64,000 bases of DNA from contig NC_058167.1 in the NCBI RefSeq assembly GCF_020080835.1, positions 1,088,768 through 1,152,767 of the forward strand, in the 5' to 3' direction. Under the pieces are notes generated by a model. It was not told the DNA's origin. It searched no databases and saw only the letters and a list, made by a program, of their open reading frames with translations. Below are positions 22,394 to 30,913 of the stretch, piece after piece (the stretch's first letter is position 1; every line of letters begins with the position of its first letter). The stretch comes from Cotesia glomerata. Lineage: Eukaryota; Arthropoda; Insecta; Hymenoptera; Braconidae. The position numbers and the translations under genes were made by a program.

Positions 22394-23790
22394 TGTTACG
22401 TCCTGAGGAACTTTGAAAATATTTAAAAATAAATTATATTTCAATGACTATAATTTTGTTTGAGCGACCTTAGAAATAAAATATAATATTTCTTTTTATA
22501 CATTAAATAGTATCTAGAATACTCGCTTTAGTGACGCCAGGGTCATTAAAGTGAAGACATACGCAAGACTAAGATATTTTTCCCAGAAAAATACTTAAAA
22601 AAAAATTAAATTTTAGTTTTACCTTTATTTCAAAGGAAAGCCATAAAAATAAAATAAATAGGGCCTTATGTAAAAGGATAAGGGAAAAATATCTTTACCA
22701 TCTTGTGTACTTAGGCTAAAAAGAAAAAAAAATGACGCATAGAAGAGAAACTTATTTTCCAGATGTTTAAAATTTATCAATTCCGTTGGTTTCTGTTTAT
22801 TTATTTACTCAGTAAGATAAAGTTTAAAGAATTTGAAAATAATAAAATTTAAATAACGAAATCTTACTGAGATAAAATTTTAAATAATAAATATTAAAAA
22901 AATGCAATAATAAATATAAAAAAAATGCAATAATAAATATTAAAAGAAAATTTATGAAATAATTAATAAATACGACAAAACAGATCCCAACAATCTAAAC
23001 AAATTCAATAGTAATAGATAAAACTAAAATAAGTAACAACTGATCAATTAAAATATCATTAAAACTAAAATAGCATTATTATAAATAAATTTTACAAATA
23101 ACTAAAATATATGTAAGTGGATGCGTAGGTGCGCATACCCATCCGCTTGCATAAGGGCGTGACCTGACCGCTTTTCCTAAAGAGAAGGGGGCCTAGAGTG
23201 GAAAAGTCCTTTTCTATTGGATGGAAATCGTCCCTTCTAGGACCCACAAGCTAGGACCCCCCAAAAAAACTAAAACTATGGGACTCTCTGGAGATTAGAT
23301 TCTATTCAGTTCAGTTCATTTTCCGACTCTGACACAGACTCAGACTAAATTTTATTTTTACCAGTGCAGGCCTTCCCACTGCGTAAAACACTCTTTCGTC
23401 TCTTTTGTGAATAGTGAGTAAAATAGTGAGTTAATTATCTTTAGATTTCCGATTCAAGGTTCATCCCCAGAGATTATCCAAATAGTACAGGTATTGTAAA
23501 GTTACGTTTCCTGATCTCAGAGCGTTTAGAAATCACTGTTTTTTTTTTATATATTGTGTCAAATCATACGTTCCGATCAACCTTATAATAATTTTTTTGT
23601 AATAACTTTTGTAAAACGTACTTGATTGTACATTTATTTACTTTTCATTTTACAATATATGTATTAACTGCAACCCAAGTCTTATTACTTCTAAAATTAA
23701 AACCAGCTAAAATACTCCCGATCCCAATCTATAGATCTTAAATGATCTGGATTAAAATAAATAATTTAAAAATTACGCTAAGACGTAACA
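22394..23790 (+). repeat. 5' LTR of element 2 (1,397 bp)
   Basis: Direct repeat of 33078-34475. Contains the 20-nt motif cagtgcaggccttcccactg at 23362-23381, which also occurs in pol. No clear TATA box; attcagttcagttca at about 23305 could supply an initiator (TCAGT). An AATAAA lies close to the 3' end (23756-23761). Confidence 0.95.
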
Positions 23791-23796
23791 TAAAAA

Positions 23797-23814
23797 TGGC
23801 GCTCGAACAGGGAC
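23797..23814 (+). other. Primer binding site of element 2 (tRNA-Lys type)
   Basis: tggcgctcgaacagggac starts 6 nt after the LTR. It differs by one base from the well-known lysine-tRNA primer site tggcgcccgaacagggac, so tRNA-Lys is the likely primer. Confidence 0.8.
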
Positions 23815-24022
23815 TCGAGTAATTTAACTGGTTTTATTTTTTTCTTTCTTTTACCTTTTTCGGTATAGTCAAGCCTGGCGCGCGAACAAGCGTTCCGCTT
23901 GAGTGTACCAACCATCTTTTCTAAATTCTGCTATTGCAGACGGTAATAGCCCTTTTTCAAAAACCTGACGTTTGAACGAGCGTTCTGTTTTCTTTATTTC
24001 TTTCTAAACATTTTCACCCCTT

Positions 24023-24310
24023 ATGCCTGGCAGAAGCAAAAGATCGGGCAGAAGGCTCCAATATTGGAGAAAACACTACCAATTAGAGGATAAAATTGCG
24101 AATGTTTTAGACGAATTAAATAAAGAATTAGAACTAATTCAAAAGAAAAGACCGCGGGTAATTGAAGAACGAGCATTTAAAGGAAAAATTTTAATCGCGA
24201 TATTACACACTAACGGTGAAAAAATTGAAGATAATACCATTGTTCAACGGGTTCAATTCCCTCGATCAGATCCATTGGGTCTTTACGTACCCAGTAACGC
24301 AAACCAGTAA
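24023..24310 (+). CDS. Small basic leader ORF upstream of gag, unknown function
   Basis: A 95-residue frame with its own ATG lies between primer site and gag. The N-terminus is strongly basic (R-S-K-R-S-G-R-R), the middle could be a short helix (E-D-K-I-A-N-V-L-D-E-L-N-K-E-L), and the C-terminal third is hydrophobic then proline-containing. No known domain is recognised. It is the only ORF of this size in the leader of a recently inserted element, which argues for selection, but it may also be fortuitous. It might be an accessory protein or a translated upstream ORF that tunes gag. Confidence 0.4.
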   Translation: MPGRSKRSGRRLQYWRKHYQLEDKIANVLDELNKELELIQKKRPRVIEERAFKGKILIAILHTNGEKIEDNTIVQRVQFPRSDPLGLYVPSNANQ

Positions 24311-24654
24311 AAAGAAAAAAAACGCTTTGAGATCTTTTATAATTTTTAATTTTTAAACATTTTAATAGTTTTTACATATTTCTCTACTAATTCTACTATT
24401 AACCTACAATATTATTTAAACTTATACTTATAAAACGTTTGTCCATTTGAAATTGATTCAACTAAACAATTAATCGTTTGAATAGTATAGGATTCGAAAC
24501 CTTGATTCCACTGTATCAATCCAAACCCCATCAAACATACCTTGTTAACTTGAGACCACCTCATAAGTGTACTAGCTCATTTGAAATCTTAGTCTTTAGG
24601 CACTAAAATCCACTTTTTGTTGTTTGACTACCTTTTTCTGAATATTGAGTCTCT

Positions 24655-25791
24655 ATGTCCAATGATGACCCCAAGAAACCGTATTCTCTGAGAGGTCAGG
24701 GAACTGCGCCTTTTTCCGAAGGATTGCCGCCAGTAACTCGTAAACCTCGTAATTTCCAATTCAGTGATTCTACCATAGATTCAGGTTTAGGTAATACTTT
24801 AAACGAACCTGAGATTTCAGACGACGAGGACGATCCTTTACGTCCAGAAAGTTCAGTGGGAAGCTCCAGAGTTGCAAATCCATTGTTGCCACCTCCAGAA
24901 GTACCCAACTTGATCGCTTCTCGTGTATTCGTTCCACCTGAGATCCGCATTGACCCTCCCCAAATAGGACCTGTTGCTCCAGACGTTTTCGAAATTCAAC
25001 CGGCCGACCCAAGGCCCGTCATTATGGCGATCGCACCTAATCAAAATATCTCCTTGTCAGATGCGTTGTCCTTTGTACCGAAGTTCGACGGCAATCCCAA
25101 CGAACTAATAGACTTCTTGAACTGTTGTAAAGAAGCAAAGTCCGTTCTGCCGGACGTAGCCGAAGGAAACCTCGCAAAACTCATATATGGAGTCAAATTA
25201 GGTAGCAAGGTCAAAACTTCCCTTAACATTGAGGTTCCAGCCACGATCGCTCTTTTAACGACGGCACTAAAAAAAATTTACATCCCGAATAAAACCCTCT
25301 TTCAGCTTCAGGGTGAACTCGGACGAATGTACCAAAAAGAAGGGGAGTCTGTGGTCGAATTTGTGAATAGACTCCGGAGGAAAGGTCGTGAAATTCTGGA
25401 GTGTTACAAAGTTGAAAATCCTAATTTGCAACAGGCGGCTATAACCGATTTTGAATCCAAAATTGAACTATCTATCGCCAACTGTTTCACACAGAATTTA
25501 AATAACGAAATAGATCAGCGTATGACAACATGCGCTACGGTAGATGAAGCCCTCACTAAAGCCATTAGCATAGAAAAAAAATTAAATGCTCGTAAAGAGA
25601 TGCGCCGCGACCCCAACAAAAATAATCAAAAAAAGGACGAGGGAAAAAGGAGCGAAGGTCAACCCGTAACCCTCACCTTACCATCCTCAACCGATTCTCC
25701 CACTCTTAACAACCCCGAAATTAAAAAGATAAAAAGAAAAATAAAAACAAACAAAATCAAAATCAAAACCAAACTTCGGACCAAGACCTAA
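24655..25791 (+). CDS. gag: Gag, N-terminal and capsid part
   Basis: 378 residues from ATG 24655. A proline-rich matrix-like region is followed by a capsid region (S-F-V-P-K-F-D-G-N-P-N-E-L-I-D-F, then E-G-E-S-V-V-E-F-V-N-R-L-R), a pattern typical of Ty3/gypsy Gag and shared with element 1. The frame ends in a lysine-rich run at 25791. The zinc knuckles are encoded in the -1 frame, open from 25725, so a full Gag needs a shift within the 25725-25791 overlap, or the sequence has an indel in its A-rich run. Gag forms the particle and binds the RNA. Confidence 0.8.
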   Translation: MSNDDPKKPYSLRGQGTAPFSEGLPPVTRKPRNFQFSDSTIDSGLGNTLNEPEISDDEDDPLRPESSVGSSRVANPLLPPPEVPNLIASRVFVPPEIRIDPPQIGPVAPDVFEIQPADPRPVIMAIAPNQNISLSDALSFVPKFDGNPNELIDFLNCCKEAKSVLPDVAEGNLAKLIYGVKLGSKVKTSLNIEVPATIALLTTALKKIYIPNKTLFQLQGELGRMYQKEGESVVEFVNRLRRKGREILECYKVENPNLQQAAITDFESKIELSIANCFTQNLNNEIDQRMTTCATVDEALTKAISIEKKLNARKEMRRDPNKNNQKKDEGKRSEGQPVTLTLPSSTDSPTLNNPEIKKIKRKIKTNKIKIKTKLRTKT

Positions 25792-26534
25792 ATTTTAGTA
25801 ATCTAAACTTAGCAGCTTATACAAATACGTGCAATAATTGTAAACAGCCGGGACATTTTGCCAAGAACTGTCCGGAGATTACATGTCAAATTTGTTTTGC
25901 AAAAGGGCACACGGCCAAAGAATGTGCTCCAATAAATTCAATCACTCCAAATAATCCATACGCGCGAATTAAATGTCAGTTATGTGGAAATCATGGGCAT
26001 ACCGCGAGGTACTGTCCTACGAATCCATATAAAAGAACGGTTCCGGTTCAATTCAATCAACAAACACGTAACCCGAACGTCAATCAGTTCTCGAATCAAA
26101 ATTTCAACCAAAATGCCCAATTTCCTAACCTTAGTTCCCCAAATCAAAACCAAGTCCCCCAACCAAACCCATACCAACTTTTCGGCCAAAACATGGGCCA
26201 ATTCCAAAATTTCAACCAATATTCAAATAAATTCTGTGAATATCATAATACCGGCGGGCATGATACCAATGAATGTCGCGCTGTCCGGCGTTTCGCGAAT
26301 AATGCGCCAAACAATAACAACGTCCCTTTCCCTAATACTTTCCCTAACAACCCTCCTTTCATTAATAATACTCCTTTCCCTAATAATAACTCTTTCACTA
26401 TGCCGAACGTCAACAATCCTCCTATCCCTATACAGACTAATGCTTCTTTTCCTCAGGATGCGGGCAAGAGCAATCGACCTCAGCGTTCGGTGAACTTCTC
26501 GGTGGAACCATCCCCCGAGGAAGATTCCGAATAA
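25725..26534 (+). CDS. gag: Gag, nucleocapsid part with zinc knuckles (-1 frame)
   Basis: Open frame from 25725 to the TAA at 26532-26534. It encodes three canonical CCHC knuckles (C-N-N-C-K-Q-P-G-H-F-A-K-N-C; C-Q-I-C-F-A-K-G-H-T-A-K-E-C; C-Q-L-C-G-N-H-G-H-T-A-R-Y-C), then an Asn/Gln/Phe-rich segment, then a variant knuckle C-E-Y-H-N-T-G-G-H-D-T-N-E-C in which the second Cys is His. The tail is Asn/Pro/Phe-rich, with several N-N-x-P-F-P-N repeats, and ends acidic. Nucleocapsid binds and packages the RNA. It lacks its own convincing start, so it is read as the continuation of gag at 24655. Confidence 0.8.
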   Translation, partial: KDKKKNKNKQNQNQNQTSDQDLNFSNLNLAAYTNTCNNCKQPGHFAKNCPEITCQICFAKGHTAKECAPINSITPNNPYARIKCQLCGNHGHTARYCPTNPYKRTVPVQFNQQTRNPNVNQFSNQNFNQNAQFPNLSSPNQNQVPQPNPYQLFGQNMGQFQNFNQYSNKFCEYHNTGGHDTNECRAVRRFANNAPNNNNVPFPNTFPNNPPFINNTPFPNNNSFTMPNVNNPPIPIQTNASFPQDAGKSNRPQRSVNFSVEPSPEEDSE

Positions 26535-26539
26535 ACAAG

Positions 26540-29500
26540 GTGAATGTTAGCGTAGATATAGATAATCTACCCTATGCGGTAGCGGGCAAGACGCCCGGTG
26601 GAGACGACGTCGTTATGATGTTGGACTCCGGGGCTTCACCCAATCTAATTAAAGCTAAGTTTATAGAAAATAGTAATCAAATAGATAGGAACGATATAAT
26701 AGAAATACACGGAATAGCTAATATTCCAATTAGCACTCTAGGAAGCATTAAAATTAGACTCTTTGGAAAGATGACGGTGTGTCATATAGTCCCAGACGAC
26801 ATGGTAATACCCCACGCTGGTCTAGTGGGATCGCAATTCTTCGCGACCCACGGGGCGAAAATTGATTATAAAAATAAAATATTGAAAATGGATGGTGAAA
26901 AATTCCCTTTTCGCCAAGCCAATCGGATCGAAAACGGTATAATGTATGTTCCACCTCGGAGTGAATCGACATTCTTCGTAAACGTTCAGAATCCAGAGGT
27001 TCGGGAAGGTTCTATACCTAAGTTAAAAATCTGTAAAGGAGTATTCGCTGGTAACTGTTTAGTTAAAGTCAGTAATAAGAACCGCGCATACCTCCAGATT
27101 TATAATACCACCGAAAAGGAGGTGGCTGTAAAAATCCCGACTCTGGCTATTCGCGAAGTTGAGATAGCCCAGACTCAAGATTCATCTCTTAAAGACATTC
27201 ATGCCCGATTCGATATTACAAAACCTATTTTTAACATTGTAAATAATCCTCCGGATCTAGAAAGATTCGAAAAAGTCAAACCCTTGTTGCATCTAGACTA
27301 TCTCAACGAGGAGGAAAAATTTCATGTAGAAGAACTGGTAAGGAAGTATGCCGATAGATTTTATATACCCGGGGAACAATTAAGTTCTTCCGGTAAATAC
27401 CGACATCGGATACCCACCACTAGCGATCGCCCTGTCACTGTCAAACAATATCGAATTCCTCAAGCTTTAAAAGAAGAATTAGATAGACAAGTGAGAGAGG
27501 GTTTGAATACCGGCATATTAACACCTTCGGAATCTCCATACAATAGTCCAGTGTGGATAGTTCCGAAGAAGGCCGACTCTCAAGGCAATAAACGTTGGCG
27601 CGTGGTGATAGATTTTAGACTCCTGAATGACGAAACTATCACCGACGCATATCCATTGCCGAATATCACTGATATATTGGATCAGTTGGGAGAGTCGTCA
27701 TATTTTTCTGTATTCGATTTAGCTTCTGGATATAACCAGATTGAAATGGATCCCAAAGATCGTCATAAAACAGCTTTTTCCACGCCTCAAGGACATTGGG
27801 AATATCTCCGAATGCCTTTTGGATTGAAAAATGCTCCGGCGACCTTCCAGCGGTTGATGGATTCTGTTTTAACTGGATTACAGGGTACAGCACTCTTTGT
27901 ATATCTAGATGATATTATTGTCTTCGCTCGTGATCTTGAAGATCATGCTCAAAAGATCGATCAATTAATGACCAGGCTTCGACAAGCAAATTTACAACTA
28001 CAGCCCGATAAATGCGCGTTTCTTCGTCCGGAAGTCCATTATTTAGGCCATATTATCAGTAGGGAAGGTTTGAAACCTGACCCCGCTAAACTAACGGCAG
28101 TAAGGGAATTCCCAGTTCCTAAAACGCAGAGAAACGTTCGCGAATTTCTGGGTTTAACGGGTTATTATCGTAGGTTCATCGAAAAATATTCCTACATCGC
28201 AAAACCGTTAACTAAATTGCTTGAAAAAGATATTGATTTCAAATGGTCAGAGCCCGCTCAGACTGCATTTGAGATATTGAAAGAAAAGCTCTGCACAGCT
28301 CCGGTCTTACAATACCCCGATTTTTCTAAACCTTTTATTATCACCACCGATGCATCAGGGTATGCCATCGGAGCGGTGTTGTCTCAGGGAGAAATCGGTA
28401 AAGACCGACCGGTAGCATATTATTCTCGAGTCCTGCGAGGACCCGAGTTGAATTACGATACTTACGAAAAAGAGGCGTTAGCGATGGTTCAAGCAGTGAA
28501 ACATTTTCGCCCGTATGTGTATTTGCGCTCGTTTACCATTGTCACTGACCACCAACCTCTCGTTTGGTTCAAATCGGCAACAGAAGGGAATTCCCGCGTA
28601 CTCAAATGGCGTCTCCGTCTCACTGATTTTAACTACAAGGTGGTCTACAAACCCGGTAAAGTCAATACAAATGCCGACGCCTTTTCTCGAAATGCCCCGA
28701 ATCCAATTAATGTCACTACACGAGCCCAACAAGCTAAACAGAATCTCAATTCAAAACTCAGTGCAGGCCTTCCCACTGAGACTAATTATAATTCAACACT
28801 CGATGCAGGCCTTCCCATCGAGTCCTTTAGCTCAAGTCCACAAAGAACCACGGTGGTCCCCGGAAAAAGGGGCAGACCGCGGAAGTGTCAGGAAATTTCG
28901 ACCGAGGATAAGTTGAATCATGAGGATCCGACATCTCGATTGTATCCTGATACACCATTGAATTCCTCTGAGGACTCCAATAAGTTGGGATTCGCGGATG
29001 AGTTCGATGTGGAAGAAAATAATAATGAATTCATTAATTCCAGTGCAGGCCTTCCCACTGAGACTAATATTAATTCAACACCCGATGCAGGCCTCCCCAT
29101 CGAGTCTCTTAGTTTAATTCCACAGAAAAACCCGGTAGTCCCTAGGAAGAGGGGCAGGCCGCGTAAATGTCAAGAGATACCGACCGAAGAGGAGTTAGAT
29201 CTAGAGGATCCGCCACCTCGATTGGATCTTGATACCCAGTCTGATTCCTCCGAAGATTCCGATGAGTCGGAATCCACGGATGGGTCCGATGTGGAAAATA
29301 ATGTTAATAAATCTATAAATTCCAGTGCAGGCCTCCCCACTGAGAGTAATAATTACAATATAATTCGTATCAAAGATTCGTTCGAATATAGGAATGATAA
29401 TTTGGTTTATTTTCTAAATGGAAACGGAGATCCCTGTGATTCGGGATCTCGATCTCTAAAGAAATTCCAAAAATTACCGAAGGTCGGAGTCATGGACACA

Positions 29501-30886
29501 GGTCAAGTATTCTGGACTCGACAGGGTAATCGTAATCATTTCGGTCTAATTATTCGCAAAAGCGGAGAATCCTCATTAATCATTAAAAGTAACATGGCTA
29601 AATGTTTGGTGAAACTTAAAGGGATATTGAGGGATAAAGGTCTTAAGACATTCTCGATAGCATATTCAGAATTCGTAGAGAATATTCCTTGGGTAGATGT
29701 TCTTTCTTTAATCCATGATATCTACGGTGGTAACCAAATTAAGGTCATAATATGTCTTGGTACAATACGCTATGCTCCTCCAGAAGAACGCGATCGCATT
29801 TTCTTCGAAGCCCATAAGTCCCCAATAGGCGGACATAAAGGGGTTTCAAAAACCTATAATAGAATACGTACCAATTACTTCTGGGAAAACCTAAAACAGG
29901 ATATCCAAGTCCGAATCCAACAATGTTTGGAGTGTCAGCTACGAAAGTTGGTCCGAGTTAAGACTAGGCAACCTATGTTGATAACTGACACCCCGGGCAC
30001 GGTCTTTGAGAAAGTAGCAATGGACATTGTAGGTCCCTTGCCTCGGACTGGTGACGGCAACGAATATATCCTCACGATTCAAGATTTGTTCTCAAAATTC
30101 TGCGTAGCAATTCCACTGCCGGATATGCTAGCTATTACAGTCGCAGACGCGTTCATTAAACGTTATGTGAGTACGTTTGGTGCTCCAAAGGCTTTGTTAA
30201 CCGACCAGGGCCGCAATTTTATCAGTAGCTTCATGCAGCGAATATGCAAGCGTTTTAAAGTTAAGAAAATACAAACTACAGCATTCAGACCTCAATCAAA
30301 CGGTTCTCTCGAACGTTCGCATCATGTTCTAGGCGAATACCTAAAACAGTATATTAGTAAAGAGACCGAGTGGGATGGATGGCTTGAGTTAGCCATGTTT
30401 TCTTATAATACTTGCGTCCATGAAGGTACCCGATACAGTCCGTTTGAGTTGGTGTTTGGTAAAATTGCGCGAGTGCCCTCTAGCGAACCACTACATGACT
30501 TAGATAAATTGCCCACCTATAATGATTATATCATCAAGTTGGTGGAGCGTTTGACTCAAATTCGTCAATTAGCTCGTGATAATCTGGTAGGTGCTAAGAT
30601 TAAGTCAAAAGAACTATACGATAAAAAAATAAAACCCGTAGATATAAACATTGGAGACAATGTCTTCCTCCAAAAGGGTCCTAAACCTCATAAATTCGGG
30701 GACCATTACGAGGGACCTCATGAGGTGGTGGAAGTTCTTCCTGATGGGAATGTCCGTATTAAAATTGGGAATCGAAACAAAATAGTACACCCCAATAGGT
30801 TAAAAAAGACTCAAATCCAGGTTTCGAATCCAGTCAAACGAAAAAGGCCTAACGTCGTGGATCCTGATCCCGATTTTAGACCTTGA
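26540..30886 (+). CDS. pol: Pol polyprotein: protease, RT, RNase H, AT-hook linker, integrase
   Basis: Intact 1,448-codon frame, open upstream to at least 26462, overlapping gag in the -1 frame. There is no ATG at its start, so it is probably made as a Gag-Pol frameshift product. Domains: aspartic protease (D-S-G-A at residues 29-32); reverse transcriptase (K-R-W-R-V-V-I-D-F-R near 355; catalytic F-V-Y-L-D-D near 455); RNase H (T-T-D-A-S near 602); integrase with an H-H-C-C zinc domain (about 1090-1135) and D-D-E core (M-D-I-V-G-P near 1160, L-T-D-Q-G near 1220, G-S-L-E-R-S-H near 1257). Between RNase H and integrase sits a 282-bp unit repeated twice, each copy carrying an AT-hook (K-R-G-R-P-R-K). 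All catalytic residues are present, so it is likely active. Confidence 0.95.
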   Translation: MNVSVDIDNLPYAVAGKTPGGDDVVMMLDSGASPNLIKAKFIENSNQIDRNDIIEIHGIANIPISTLGSIKIRLFGKMTVCHIVPDDMVIPHAGLVGSQFFATHGAKIDYKNKILKMDGEKFPFRQANRIENGIMYVPPRSESTFFVNVQNPEVREGSIPKLKICKGVFAGNCLVKVSNKNRAYLQIYNTTEKEVAVKIPTLAIREVEIAQTQDSSLKDIHARFDITKPIFNIVNNPPDLERFEKVKPLLHLDYLNEEEKFHVEELVRKYADRFYIPGEQLSSSGKYRHRIPTTSDRPVTVKQYRIPQALKEELDRQVREGLNTGILTPSESPYNSPVWIVPKKADSQGNKRWRVVIDFRLLNDETITDAYPLPNITDILDQLGESSYFSVFDLASGYNQIEMDPKDRHKTAFSTPQGHWEYLRMPFGLKNAPATFQRLMDSVLTGLQGTALFVYLDDIIVFARDLEDHAQKIDQLMTRLRQANLQLQPDKCAFLRPEVHYLGHIISREGLKPDPAKLTAVREFPVPKTQRNVREFLGLTGYYRRFIEKYSYIAKPLTKLLEKDIDFKWSEPAQTAFEILKEKLCTAPVLQYPDFSKPFIITTDASGYAIGAVLSQGEIGKDRPVAYYSRVLRGPELNYDTYEKEALAMVQAVKHFRPYVYLRSFTIVTDHQPLVWFKSATEGNSRVLKWRLRLTDFNYKVVYKPGKVNTNADAFSRNAPNPINVTTRAQQAKQNLNSKLSAGLPTETNYNSTLDAGLPIESFSSSPQRTTVVPGKRGRPRKCQEISTEDKLNHEDPTSRLYPDTPLNSSEDSNKLGFADEFDVEENNNEFINSSAGLPTETNINSTPDAGLPIESLSLIPQKNPVVPRKRGRPRKCQEIPTEEELDLEDPPPRLDLDTQSDSSEDSDESESTDGSDVENNVNKSINSSAGLPTESNNYNIIRIKDSFEYRNDNLVYFLNGNGDPCDSGSRSLKKFQKLPKVGVMDTGQVFWTRQGNRNHFGLIIRKSGESSLIIKSNMAKCLVKLKGILRDKGLKTFSIAYSEFVENIPWVDVLSLIHDIYGGNQIKVIICLGTIRYAPPEERDRIFFEAHKSPIGGHKGVSKTYNRIRTNYFWENLKQDIQVRIQQCLECQLRKLVRVKTRQPMLITDTPGTVFEKVAMDIVGPLPRTGDGNEYILTIQDLFSKFCVAIPLPDMLAITVADAFIKRYVSTFGAPKALLTDQGRNFISSFMQRICKRFKVKKIQTTAFRPQSNGSLERSHHVLGEYLKQYISKETEWDGWLELAMFSYNTCVHEGTRYSPFELVFGKIARVPSSEPLHDLDKLPTYNDYIIKLVERLTQIRQLARDNLVGAKIKSKELYDKKIKPVDINIGDNVFLQKGPKPHKFGDHYEGPHEVVEVLPDGNVRIKIGNRNKIVHPNRLKKTQIQVSNPVKRKRPNVVDPDPDFRP
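28748..29345 (+). repeat. Exact-period 282-bp tandem duplication inside pol
   Basis: The motif cagtgcaggcc occurs at 28759, 29041 and 29323, and cgatgcaggcc at 28801 and 29083; every spacing is 282 bp (94 codons). Two full units plus the start of a third. Each unit encodes S-A-G-L-P-T-E, D-A-G-L-P-I-E, an AT-hook and an acidic Ser/Asp tract. Confidence 0.9.
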
Positions 30887-30910
30887 GAAGATTGTTTTTT
30901 TTTTTGTTAC

Positions 30911-30912
30911 AG
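30911..30912 (+). promoter_or_regulatory. Probable splice acceptor for env mRNA
   Basis: A run of about 13 T followed by gttacag ends one base before the env ATG (30914). Retroviral and errantiviral env genes are usually translated from a spliced mRNA, and the placement here is ideal. The donor was not identified. Confidence 0.6.
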
Positions 30913-30913
30913 A

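Noticed and set aside
24696..25244. Minus-strand ORFs opposite gag
   Set aside because: Shadows of the gag reading frame without features of their own; the same holds for the minus ORFs opposite pol, env and the Dong ORF.
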